From CBFIDE01 sp965661265 (GTDB lineage: Bacteria; Bacteroidota; Bacteroidia; Flavobacteriales; Schleiferiaceae): DNA of 64,000 nucleotides. The position numbers and the translations under genes were made by a program. The notes beneath the pieces were generated by a model. It searched no databases and was not told the origin of the DNA. It saw only the letters and a program-made list of their open reading frames with translations. The stretch lies in the NCBI GenBank assembly GCA_965661265.1, contig CBFIDE010000001.1, forward strand, positions 107,778-171,777, written 5' to 3'. Positions 35,207 to 43,570 of this stretch are shown here, piece after piece (position 1 is the first letter of the stretch; each line of letters begins with the position of its first letter).

Positions 35207-35839
35207 ATGGGAGAAGGTAGTAAAAGAAACTTTTTTGGTAAAGTAATTAATGTCCTTAGTGGTAAAAACCTGGATCAAAGTGATCTTAGTAATAATCCTC
35301 AGGTCATCTCTCAAGATGATGTAATTGAAGCATCTGATCTTGTGTTTGCCAGAAACTTCACTGCTTCTGGAGGCAAGTTTCTATACTGTGAAGAAGAAGA
35401 TGAAGCCTTAGATTTTCTTAGAAGTATTGTCTTGGAGAATAAAATTGAGGAAATCCATAGCACGGATATCAATTTGAGCTCTATTCTAAGAAAAGCAGGC
35501 TTAGGTGATTTAGAAGCTTCTCATTCAAATGCCACCGCTTTTTGCTGTTCATGCGAATATCTTATTGCGTTTAATGGTGGAATAATGATTAGCGCTAATC
35601 AAACCAAAGGTATCAAGCTAGCGGAATTACCAGAAATCTTTATTATTATAGCCCAAACAAGCCAAATAGTAGAGAACTTAAGAACTGGATTGACGGGAAT
35701 TAGAAAAAAACATAGTGGCAATATTCCGTCACAGATTACAACCATTAAGGGTCCAATAAAATCTGATATTTCTGAGGAGCCATCTGGAAATTCTTGTAAT
35801 AAAGAAGTGTATTTATTATTGATTGAAGACCAAGCATAG
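35207..35839 (+). CDS. LUD domain protein (LutC/YkgG-like), unknown role
   Basis: A 210-residue soluble protein whose C-terminal two-thirds match the LUD (lactate utilisation) fold: ASHSNATAFCCSCEYLIAFNGGIMISANQTKG and the end AQTSQIVENLRTGLTGIRKKHSGNIPSQITTIKGPIKSDI, read as segments, follow the family's ligand-loop pattern. The first about 60 residues are unique. The other Lut proteins (Fe-S oxidoreductases) are absent here. Instead the gene stands between ftsH and cdsA, directly abutting cdsA, in an order I recall from other Flavobacteriia. A housekeeping role in that context seems more likely than lactate oxidation (inference). Confidence 0.8.
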   Translation: MGEGSKRNFFGKVINVLSGKNLDQSDLSNNPQVISQDDVIEASDLVFARNFTASGGKFLYCEEEDEALDFLRSIVLENKIEEIHSTDINLSSILRKAGLGDLEASHSNATAFCCSCEYLIAFNGGIMISANQTKGIKLAELPEIFIIIAQTSQIVENLRTGLTGIRKKHSGNIPSQITTIKGPIKSDISEEPSGNSCNKEVYLLLIEDQA

Positions 35840-36658
35840 ATGTCACAACTAGTAATACGATCCATTAGTGGGGCCTTTTATGCAGGCCTAATAATTACGG
35901 GTATTCTTATTGATGAGAATGGCCCGTTATTCTTGGCTCTATTTTTTGCTGCACTTGGAATTAATGAATGGGCTGCAATTACTAAAGAGAAACCAAGTAA
36001 ATTTGGAAATCTCCTAATGGTTTCCTGTATTCTTAGTGGGCTATTATTATTCTCAGGTGTAATCACTGACTATTCTATTGTTTTGGCTCTTTGGGCCATA
36101 AGCTTATTAAGTCTTATTGGCTTTTTATTAATTAGCAGTCTTAGCACCAATGCACAAGGCTTTCCGTTAATATCTCATATGGTATTAGGTCTTGTTTATA
36201 TTGGTTTTCCATTGTATTTCTTAAGTAAAATCGGTATTTATAAAGCAGAATTTCATTCAATCTTACCTCTTTCTATTTTTGTGATGCTTTGGTGTTCTGA
36301 TAGTTTTGCATATTTAAGTGGAAGTATTTTTGGAAAAAGGAAATTACTAGAACATATTTCACCAAAAAAAACCTGGGAAGGCTTTATGGGTGGCCTCATT
36401 TTCACTCTGATTGCGGCTTATTTATTTAGTACACAGTTTATTCTATTGGATTTATTTGAATGGCTAGGACTTGCCTTCATAGTTGTTATATTTGGAACTT
36501 TAGGAGATCTTTTTGAGTCTGCAACCAAAAGGCATTTCGAGAAAAAAGATAGCGGGAATTTAATTCCTGGACATGGAGGTATTTTAGATAGAATCGATAG
36601 CTTGCTTTTTAGCTTTCCAATTGCCTATTTATACTTGAAAATATTAGAAACAATTTAG
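35840..36658 (+). CDS. cdsA: Phosphatidate cytidylyltransferase
   Basis: A 272-residue integral membrane enzyme that makes CDP-diacylglycerol from phosphatidic acid and CTP. About seven to eight transmembrane segments are visible. The C-terminal CDS signature is complete: SATKRHFEKKDSGNLIPGHG and the following GILDRIDS. It starts at the base after the LUD stop and ends 2 bp before psd. The pathway partner phosphatidylserine synthase is not in this run. Confidence 0.95.
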   Translation: MSQLVIRSISGAFYAGLIITGILIDENGPLFLALFFAALGINEWAAITKEKPSKFGNLLMVSCILSGLLLFSGVITDYSIVLALWAISLLSLIGFLLISSLSTNAQGFPLISHMVLGLVYIGFPLYFLSKIGIYKAEFHSILPLSIFVMLWCSDSFAYLSGSIFGKRKLLEHISPKKTWEGFMGGLIFTLIAAYLFSTQFILLDLFEWLGLAFIVVIFGTLGDLFESATKRHFEKKDSGNLIPGHGGILDRIDSLLFSFPIAYLYLKILETI

Positions 36659-36660
36659 AT

Positions 36661-37320
36661 ATGCTAAGACTTCATAAAGAGGGAAGAAAAATAATATTAA
36701 ACACCTTATTAATATTGGGTGCTATTAATTTAGCTGTTCATTATTTTATTGGTATTGAATGGCTAGAAATAGCATTGATTCTTTTATCTCTGGTATTATA
36801 TGGTCTTGTTTTACAATTTTTCAGAAATCCAATAAGACATACTCACATTAATGACAAGCAAATAATTGCACCAGCTGACGGGAAGGTTGTAAGCATTGAA
36901 GAAATTGATGAGGATGAGTTTTTTAAGGACAAGAGAATACAAATAAGTGTATTCATGTCTCCACTCAATGTACATGTAAATAGATATCCGGTATCAGGCA
37001 CTGTAAAATATGCTAAATATCATCCTGGTGCATATTTGGTGGCATGGCATCCTAAGTCTAGTACTCTGAATGAAAGAACATCTGTTGTGGTTACAACAGA
37101 TAATGGCGAAGATGTTATGTATAAGCAAATTGCCGGTGCGGTTGCAAGACGCATAGTGATGTATGCAAAAGAAGGTATGAAAGTTTTACAAGGAAAGGAC
37201 TCAGGATTTATTAAATTTGGATCTAGAGTTGATATTATTCTCCCTCTTGATGCTAATATTCTAGTTAAAATTGGAGATAAACCAAAAGGAGGAGAAACTG
37301 CTATTGCCGAGCTTAAATAA
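36661..37320 (+). CDS. psd: Phosphatidylserine decarboxylase (short, archaeal/rhizobial-type)
   Basis: The 219-residue proenzyme decarboxylates phosphatidylserine to phosphatidylethanolamine. It has an N-terminal membrane segment of two helices (about 10-60), then QFFRNPIRH, APADGKVVSIEEI, FMSPLNVHVNRYPVSG, and the self-cleavage site FIKFGSRVDI, where the Gly-Ser bond is cut to give the alpha chain with the pyruvoyl group. The short form without the LGST motif is normal for this subfamily. It lies 2 bp after cdsA and 5 bp before the ACBP gene. Confidence 0.94.
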   Translation: MLRLHKEGRKIILNTLLILGAINLAVHYFIGIEWLEIALILLSLVLYGLVLQFFRNPIRHTHINDKQIIAPADGKVVSIEEIDEDEFFKDKRIQISVFMSPLNVHVNRYPVSGTVKYAKYHPGAYLVAWHPKSSTLNERTSVVVTTDNGEDVMYKQIAGAVARRIVMYAKEGMKVLQGKDSGFIKFGSRVDIILPLDANILVKIGDKPKGGETAIAELK

Positions 37321-37325
37321 GTTTT

Positions 37326-37643
37326 ATGTCAGATCAGTCAAAAATAGAAAAGGAATTTTGGAAGTATTATGAGATAGGCAGTTCCATGCCTCCTCAAACT
37401 GCGGATAATATGCTTATTGCATATTCTTTTTACAAACAGGCTACTGAAGGTGATAATGACCAAAAGAGACCAGAAGAGTCGTCAAATGTTGTTCAAACTT
37501 TTAAACATGATGCTTGGTTGCGACTTAAGGGTACACCCAAGGAAGTTGCAATGCAAAAATATACTGAGACAATAAAAAGACTAATTGCGGAAACGGCAGA
37601 AGAAGATCGACTGCCGGAGGATTTCAGCTCTATAAATTCATAG
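37326..37643 (+). CDS. Acyl-CoA-binding protein (ACBP) family
   Basis: A 105-residue protein with the ACBP four-helix-bundle signature: ADNMLIAYSFYKQATEGDN, KHDAWLRLKGTPKEVAMQKYTETIKRLI. The Tyr, Lys and Trp residues that hold the CoA moiety in eukaryotic ACBP are kept. ACBPs are near universal in eukaryotes but patchy in bacteria. Its place at the end of rsfS-ftsH-LUD-cdsA-psd, 5 bp after psd, suggests that it delivers or buffers acyl-CoA (or acyl-ACP-derived) substrates for phospholipid synthesis (inference). Its 3' end overlaps convergent cmk by 14 bp. Confidence 0.87.
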   Translation: MSDQSKIEKEFWKYYEIGSSMPPQTADNMLIAYSFYKQATEGDNDQKRPEESSNVVQTFKHDAWLRLKGTPKEVAMQKYTETIKRLIAETAEEDRLPEDFSSINS

Positions 37644-38313
37644 CAACATTGGCCCAATCAAGGCATATTTCTATTTGCTTTTCAAAACTTAAATCTGAAT
37701 TATCTAGCAATTTGGCATCCTTTGCTTGAATTAAAGGTGATTCCGCACGTGTAGTATCTAAATAATCTCTCTCCATTAAGTTCTCCTTTACTTCCTGAAC
37801 AGAAACATTTTCATCATCTAATTCTTTCCACCTTCTCATTGCTCTTACATCGGCGGAAGCTGTCATAAATATTTTTAGATCTGCATTAGGAAATACGATG
37901 GTTCCTATATCTCTACCATCCATAACTATTGAATTATTCTGGCCCATCTCTCTTTGAAGGCGAACAAGAAAATCTCTTACTTCTTTTATTTTAGCAATGT
38001 GACTAACTAAAGAAGTCACCTCCATTCCTCTAATTTCCGAACTAATATTTTCACCATTCAAATGCAAGGCAGCAGCTGAATTTTCAATTCTAAATTCTAA
38101 ATTAATTTGATCTAATAAAGCTATGAGTTTATCTTTATCAATGACGCCATTGTTGATACAAGCATTTCTCAAAGCATAAAGAGCTACTCCCCTATACATT
38201 GCGCCGGTATCAATATAAATAAACTCTAATCGCTTAGCAATCTCTTTTGCAGTGCTGCTTTTTCCAGTTGAACTATGTCCATCAATGGCTATGATTATAT
38301 TCTGCTTGACCAT
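37630..38313 (-). CDS. cmk: Cytidylate kinase
   Basis: The 227-residue enzyme phosphorylates CMP and dCMP. The P-loop IDGHSSTGKSSTAKEIA is at about 10-26, followed by YIDTGAMYRGVALYAL, the substrate-binding insert, VMDGRDIGTIVFPNADLKIFMTAS and the lid RMKEL-like RRWKELDDEN. The length is standard. It starts immediately after the porQ stop, so the two are cotranscribed, an order that I recall as common in Bacteroidota. Confidence 0.96.
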   Translation of the reverse strand: MVKQNIIIAIDGHSSTGKSSTAKEIAKRLEFIYIDTGAMYRGVALYALRNACINNGVIDKDKLIALLDQINLEFRIENSAAALHLNGENISSEIRGMEVTSLVSHIAKIKEVRDFLVRLQREMGQNNSIVMDGRDIGTIVFPNADLKIFMTASADVRAMRRWKELDDENVSVQEVKENLMERDYLDTTRAESPLIQAKDAKLLDNSDLSFEKQIEICLDWANVAMNL

Positions 38314-39336
38314 CTAATTGAAACTATTCAAATCCGTTCTTAAAGAAATATGATTTGCACTTCCAGAAACATGATACCAGTTTCTTGCATAATTTAAATA
38401 GAACTTAGATATTTTAAATCCTAGGCCAGCAGAAAAACCGGCAGAGGTTCTTCTAGAATCTAGATTAAGTTCTGTTCTCTTTCTGAAATTATATGCAAAT
38501 TGAAGGTTAAATCCTTCAGTAGGTGCAAATTCAACACCTAAAATAACATGTCGTAATATTTTATTTCCAATACTAGCGCTACCATCATCAACCTCACCAG
38601 TAAATTGGTTCACGGTAACTTGAGCTGGATCAGTATAACTCAAATCAAAAGTTTCTAATTGCTCTAAGGTTATTTGCCACCTTAAGGGTAGGTGCTCAAA
38701 TTTATTAGAAATAGCAAATTGGATTTCAAAAGGTAAACCTTCTCTAGTATCTAAAAATGGATCAACTTGATAACCTATGTTTTTAAATAATAAGGCTAAA
38801 GCGACTCTTTTTTGTGGAATAAGATAGTTTACCGCAATATCTGTTGCCACACCAAATGAGCTGTAACTTTCATATACAGAGTTAATAATCTTAGCATTGG
38901 TACCAAAATGCCAATTAGAATCTAAGCTGTAGGCGTAACCCACTTGAAAAGCAAAGTCCTGTGCACTAAAAGTCCCTGCTTTCACTCCAAAACTATTGGC
39001 TCTATCAAAGGTACCGTAATCAAAATAACGCAAGCCAAAACTAAAAGTACCTATACTATCAAAGTGATGTGCATAGTTAAAATCACCATAAACAATATCT
39101 GAAGGATAATCTACAATGCTAAAGGCAATTTGCTTATCCATTTCGGCATTTAACAAGGCAGGATTAAAAAGAGCAAAATTTAAATCATTGGAAGTATTAG
39201 CTATAGCGTTACTACCCTGAGCTGCAACACGTGCACTAGGAATAGTATTTAGAAATGAATAAACAGAACTACCTCCTATTTGAGAATAAGCTTGTATTCC
39301 TAATACTAGAAAAAATGAAATAAGTGATATTCTCAT
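38314..39336 (-). CDS. porQ: Type IX secretion system protein PorQ
   Basis: A 340-residue outer membrane beta-barrel with a signal peptide (1-18, ending QAYSQ). The start of the mature protein, IGGSSVYSFLNTIPSARVAAQGSNAIA, and the following LNFALFNPALLN match the PorQ/PorV-like family. The series of barrel strands ends with KISKFYLNYARNWYHVSGSANHISLRTDL. PorQ, with PorU, PorV and PorZ, forms the attachment complex that processes T9SS cargo and anchors it to A-LPS (family knowledge). This fits the T9SS-sorted proteins at 10364 and 26484. It is directly followed by cmk. Confidence 0.92.
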   Translation of the reverse strand: MRISLISFFLVLGIQAYSQIGGSSVYSFLNTIPSARVAAQGSNAIANTSNDLNFALFNPALLNAEMDKQIAFSIVDYPSDIVYGDFNYAHHFDSIGTFSFGLRYFDYGTFDRANSFGVKAGTFSAQDFAFQVGYAYSLDSNWHFGTNAKIINSVYESYSSFGVATDIAVNYLIPQKRVALALLFKNIGYQVDPFLDTREGLPFEIQFAISNKFEHLPLRWQITLEQLETFDLSYTDPAQVTVNQFTGEVDDGSASIGNKILRHVILGVEFAPTEGFNLQFAYNFRKRTELNLDSRRTSAGFSAGLGFKISKFYLNYARNWYHVSGSANHISLRTDLNSFN

Positions 39337-39394
39337 AGACTACAAAGAAAACAATTTCTACTTAGGAACGCTCAAAAGTTAGTTCTATTGAATG

Positions 39395-41860
39395 CTATGC
39401 TAATAAATCTATCGGATTCTTAACTTTTTGATTCAAGACGGCTAATTCCACTACTTCTTTCATGTCTTCAACAAAATGAAAAGTCAAGCCCTTCAAATAA
39501 TCTTGTCTTATTTCTTCTATATCTTTTCTGTTGCTTTCACTTAGAATTAGCTCTTTGATATTTGCTCTTTTAGCCGCAAGAATTTTCTCTTTTATTCCGC
39601 CTACAGGAAGAACCCTTCCTCTAAGAGTAATTTCACCTGTCATGGCTAAATTCTTTCTAATCTTCTTTTGAGTAAATAAACTGGTTAAGGCAGACAGAAT
39701 CGTAATTCCAGCAGAGGGTCCATCTTTTGGGGTTGCCCCTTCTGGAAAATGAAGATTGACATCCCACTTATCAAAGACTTCATAAGGAATATTAAATTCA
39801 GAGGCATGAGACTTTAAATAAGCTAGTGCAATTGTGGCTGACTCTTTCATAACATCACCAAGATTACCTGTTATAGAAACCTTACCCTTACCCCTACTTA
39901 ATGAAGATTCTATATAAAGTATCGTTCCACCTACTGGTGTCCAGGCTAAACCTGTAACTACTCCAGCAATATCATTTCCTTGATATACATCGGCATTGAA
40001 TCTTGCTGGCCCCATAATATTCTTGAGATCCGATAGTTTCGGCCTAACGATATATTCTTTTTCCATTGCAACATTTTTAGCTGCATATCTAGCCATTTTT
40101 GCCAATTGCTTATCTAAACTTCTTACACCTGACTCTCTTGTATAATCAGTTGCAATTTTCTCAAGAACCTTCTTATCAACAGAAATTTGTCCCTTCTTTA
40201 AACCGTGCTCTTTTAATTGTTTGGGCATTAAATGCCTCTTGGCAATTTCAACTTTCTCTTCAAGGGTATAGCCATTTATCTCTATAATCTCCATTCTATC
40301 GCGCAAAGCAGGCTGTATAGCCCCTAAATTATTAGCCGTAGCAATAAATAAGACTTTACTCAAATCGTAACCAAGTTCTAAGTAATTGTCATAGAAAGAA
40401 TGATTCTGTTCTGGATCAAGAACTTCAAGCATGGCTGATGATGGATCGCCTTGAGTGCTAACGCTTAGCTTATCAATTTCATCCAAAACAAAAACTGGGT
40501 TAGAACTTCCTGCCTTTTTTAAAGATTGAATTAGTCTACCAGGCATTGCTCCGATATACGTCTTCCGGTGACCTCTTATTTCTGCCTCATCGCGTAAGCC
40601 ACCTAATGACATTCTTACATATTCTCTACCCAAGGCTTCTGCTACGGACTTTCCAAGACTCGTCTTTCCAACTCCTGGAGGGCCGTAGAGACAAATGATT
40701 GGGGCCTTCATATCTCCTTTCAATTTCAATACAGCTAGATGCTCCAATATTCTTTCTTTAACCTCATCCAAGCCGTAGTGATCTCTATTCAATACTTTTT
40801 CCGCTTGCGCGATATTAAAATCATCCTTTGTATAATGGTTCCATGGCAAGTCTAATAAAAACTCTAAATAGTTTCTTTGAATACTGAATTCTGGAACCTG
40901 TGGATTTATTCTTTGAAGCTTTTTAATCTCTTTTTCAAAAGTCTTTTTAACTTCTTCAGGCCAGTTTTTTGCCGCGGCCTTAGTCTTCATTTCTTCAATC
41001 TCAGTTTCAAAGGAATTACCTCCTAACTCCTCTTGAATTTGTTTCATCTGTTGATGCAAAAAGTACTCTCTTTGTTGCTGATCAAATTCAACCCTTACTT
41101 TAGATTGAATCTCATTTTTCATTTCGAGCATTTTTAGCTCCGAATTTAAATGAGCCAAAACAGATTCCGCTCTTTCTCCAAGATTATTCAACTCAAGTAG
41201 TGTCTGCTTCTCAGGAACTTCCAAATTCATATTAGAGGAAATGAAGTTGAGCAAGAAGCTAGGGCTTTCTATATTTTTTAATGCAAAGGCAGCCTCTGAA
41301 GGAATATTAGGAGACTCCTTTATAATTTGCAGAGCCAAATCCTTCACGCTTCCAATAAGCGCTTGAAACTCTTCGGTTTTATCTAGCTTAATTTCATCAA
41401 TCGCGTTTATTCTGGCCTTAAAAAAAGGTTCTACTGAAGTCATTTCGCTCCATTCAAATCTTTTCTTTCCTTGAATAATTACGGTCGTATTTCCATCAGG
41501 CATTTTAAACATTCTCATAATCTTGGCAACAGTACCAATCTTATAAATTTCTGCTTCGCTAGGATCCTCCTCTGCATTATTCTTCTGAGCAACTACTCCA
41601 ATGACCTCATTATTCTTATAGGCCTTTTGCAATAATTTGATACTTTTATCTCTACCTGCTGTAATTGGAATTACAACTCCAGGAAATAAGACTGTATTTC
41701 TTAAAGGCAATATGGAGAGTGCTTCAGGTAGTTTCTCCTTCTGCATTTTATTCTCGTCTTCCTCAGTCATCAAAGGAATGAACTCAGAATCGCTATCAAT
41801 TCCTGCCTCTAGATTTAATATATTTAGTTTACCAAAGTCATTAAACTTCATTCTCATCAT
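39395..41860 (-). CDS. lon: Endopeptidase La (Lon protease)
   Basis: An 821-residue AAA+ serine protease that degrades misfolded and regulatory cytosolic proteins. The N-terminal substrate-binding domain begins near LPLRNTVLFPGVVIPI. A coiled helical linker leads to Walker A GPPGVGKTSLGK and Walker B VFVLDEIDKL, and the protease domain has TPKDGPSAGITI with the catalytic serine and the lysine in GGIKEKILAAKRA. The Bacteroidota-style acidic N-terminal extension precedes the LON domain. The ATGs at 41860, 41857 or 41851 are all possible; codons further upstream are not conserved-looking. Confidence 0.96.
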   Translation of the reverse strand: MMRMKFNDFGKLNILNLEAGIDSDSEFIPLMTEEDENKMQKEKLPEALSILPLRNTVLFPGVVIPITAGRDKSIKLLQKAYKNNEVIGVVAQKNNAEEDPSEAEIYKIGTVAKIMRMFKMPDGNTTVIIQGKKRFEWSEMTSVEPFFKARINAIDEIKLDKTEEFQALIGSVKDLALQIIKESPNIPSEAAFALKNIESPSFLLNFISSNMNLEVPEKQTLLELNNLGERAESVLAHLNSELKMLEMKNEIQSKVRVEFDQQQREYFLHQQMKQIQEELGGNSFETEIEEMKTKAAAKNWPEEVKKTFEKEIKKLQRINPQVPEFSIQRNYLEFLLDLPWNHYTKDDFNIAQAEKVLNRDHYGLDEVKERILEHLAVLKLKGDMKAPIICLYGPPGVGKTSLGKSVAEALGREYVRMSLGGLRDEAEIRGHRKTYIGAMPGRLIQSLKKAGSSNPVFVLDEIDKLSVSTQGDPSSAMLEVLDPEQNHSFYDNYLELGYDLSKVLFIATANNLGAIQPALRDRMEIIEINGYTLEEKVEIAKRHLMPKQLKEHGLKKGQISVDKKVLEKIATDYTRESGVRSLDKQLAKMARYAAKNVAMEKEYIVRPKLSDLKNIMGPARFNADVYQGNDIAGVVTGLAWTPVGGTILYIESSLSRGKGKVSITGNLGDVMKESATIALAYLKSHASEFNIPYEVFDKWDVNLHFPEGATPKDGPSAGITILSALTSLFTQKKIRKNLAMTGEITLRGRVLPVGGIKEKILAAKRANIKELILSESNRKDIEEIRQDYLKGLTFHFVEDMKEVVELAVLNQKVKNPIDLLA

Positions 41861-41947
41861 TTTATATTGATACACCAAAATGTAAATTGGTGAACTAGAG
41901 GTGGGCAAGCCTTATGCCAAACAAAAAATCGAATCATTTTGGCAGAA

Positions 41948-43099
41948 CTAGGATCTAGTCTGCTCGTAAATATGAGTTAATATCTGTCGCTCTGTCGCAT
42001 CTAACTCCACTGACCTTCTTCCAAAAACAATTTCAGCCGTTTTTAAGGCCTTGTCTAATTTATATTCAACAAAGCCTGAAGCACCACCCCAGCTAAATGA
42101 AGGAACAAAGTTTCTAGGAAATCCTGAGCCAAAAATATTTGAACTAACACCGATAACAGTACCCGTATTAAACATTGTATTGATGCCACATTTTGAATGG
42201 TCGCCCATTATTAGTCCACAAAACTGCAGACCTGTACGCTCAAAACCTTTTTTAGCATAAGACCATAGTTTCACCTCATCATAATTATTCTTGAGATTTG
42301 AATTGTTGGTATCAGCTCCTAAATTACACCACTCGCCTATTACTGAATTTCCAAGGAATCCGTCATGACCTTTATTAGAATAGCCTTGAATGACACTATT
42401 GTTTACTTCCCCTCCAACCTTAGAGTGAGGCCCAATAGTAACTGCTCCATAAATCTTAGTTCCCAATTTGAGTTGCGAATACTCTCCCAAGCTTAAGCCA
42501 CCTCTCACCATACTTCCTTCCATGATACTACTTCCTTTGGCCAGATAAATAGGACCGTTTTTACTATTTAGAATGGCAGCTTCTACTTCAACTCCTTCTT
42601 CCGCAAAAACTCTATCACCAATTATCGTATTGGTAGAGCTCAATTCTGTAGATTTTCTTCCCTTAGTTAAAAGCTCATAATCACTTTCAAGTTCAATATT
42701 GTTTTTACTAAAAAGATCCCAAGGTCTTTTTACAATTATAGGATTTGACTTGGTTTCAATTTTCTCATCAGCAATTTGATGCTCATGACCCTCTTGAAAA
42801 GATGCAATTACCTCATTATTGAAAGTTAGTGCTTGACCAAGTTTTAAGTTCTTTAGCTCATCAATTAGTTGATCATTAGGACAGAGACCACCATAGATTA
42901 CAATAGAGACTTCATTAGAAATTAAGGGATACTTTTTAGCAAGGTAATCTTCAGTAAAAAAAGAATAAGTCCCTTCTAATCTCTTTTCCCACTTTTCTTT
43001 AATGGTAAGAATTCCTATTCTTAAAGTAGATACAGGCCTTGTAAAGCTTAGAGGTAATAAATGAATTCTTGACTCTAAATCATTGAATATAATATTCAT
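41948..43099 (-). CDS. GlmU-like protein (degenerate nucleotidyltransferase plus hexapeptide repeats)
   Basis: A 383-residue protein of the Bacteroidota putative sugar nucleotidyltransferase family. The N-terminal half (MNIIFNDLESRIHLLPLSFTRPVSTLRIG) has the fold outline of a nucleotidyltransferase but lacks the classic GxGTRLxP loop. From about 160 to 320 there are left-handed beta-helix hexapeptide repeats (for example SSIMEGSMVRGGLSLGEYSQ, IGPHSKVGGEVNNSV, IGEWCNLGADTNNSN), as in GlmU acyltransferase domains. Its reaction is not known. It precedes the lon gene on the same strand by 87 bp, and the rpmE2 terminator separates it from rpmE2. Confidence 0.83.
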   Translation of the reverse strand: MNIIFNDLESRIHLLPLSFTRPVSTLRIGILTIKEKWEKRLEGTYSFFTEDYLAKKYPLISNEVSIVIYGGLCPNDQLIDELKNLKLGQALTFNNEVIASFQEGHEHQIADEKIETKSNPIIVKRPWDLFSKNNIELESDYELLTKGRKSTELSSTNTIIGDRVFAEEGVEVEAAILNSKNGPIYLAKGSSIMEGSMVRGGLSLGEYSQLKLGTKIYGAVTIGPHSKVGGEVNNSVIQGYSNKGHDGFLGNSVIGEWCNLGADTNNSNLKNNYDEVKLWSYAKKGFERTGLQFCGLIMGDHSKCGINTMFNTGTVIGVSSNIFGSGFPRNFVPSFSWGGASGFVEYKLDKALKTAEIVFGRRSVELDATERQILTHIYEQTRS

Positions 43100-43131
43100 G
43101 TAGCTAAATTTTTATCAAATATAATTGAAGA

Positions 43132-43163
43132 AACAAAAAAACCCCGACCAATGGTCGGGGTTT
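43132..43163 (-). terminator. Terminator of rpmE2
   Basis: The 10-bp stem AACCCCGACC / GGTCGGGGTT with a 3-4 nt loop is followed on the minus strand by a T run. It lies 24 bp past the rpmE2 stop. Confidence 0.88.
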
Positions 43164-43186
43164 CCAAATATTTATAGAAATAAATC

Positions 43187-43438
43187 TTACTTCTTAAACT
43201 TATCGTATCTGCTACGGAACTTATCAACTCTACCTGCAGTATCAACCAATTTGATCTTACCAGTATAGAATGGGTGAGAAGCTGCAGAGATTTCCATCTT
43301 TATTACTGGATACTCTTGTCCTTCAAATACTGAAGTCTCTTTAGACTCAGCGCAAGAACGAATTAAAAACTCATCTCCGTTACTCATATCTCTGAATACG
43401 CAAAGACGGTAATTTTCTGGGTGGATACCTTTTCTCAT
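43187..43438 (-). CDS. rpmE2: 50S ribosomal protein L31 type B
   Basis: An 83-residue ribosomal protein. MRKGIHPENYRLCVFRDMSNG starts it, and SHPFYTGKIKLVDTAGRVDKF is the L31 signature. The zinc-binding CxxC of type A is absent (cysteines only at 13 and 29), which makes it the zinc-independent type B (YtmA/RpmE2) form, often induced under zinc limitation in bacteria that have both. I see no Zur-type palindrome upstream. It is monocistronic with a strong terminator. Confidence 0.95.
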   Translation of the reverse strand: MRKGIHPENYRLCVFRDMSNGDEFLIRSCAESKETSVFEGQEYPVIKMEISAASHPFYTGKIKLVDTAGRVDKFRSRYDKFKK

Positions 43439-43570
43439 AATCTATGTTTTATTGGGATTTTGCCCAATTCTTTTAGGGCTGCAAATATAATGCAACTAAT
43501 AATTACTAACAAAGTAGTTTAGTAGAAACTTTTTTTGAAATTTTGCAAAGCATTATACGTTATAGCTGAT

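Noticed and set aside
41875..41892. Inverted repeat ACCAA-8-TTGGT upstream of lon, as a possible heat-shock operator.
   Set aside because: Five-base arms with an 8-bp gap are expected by chance, and it resembles no CIRCE or HAIR element.
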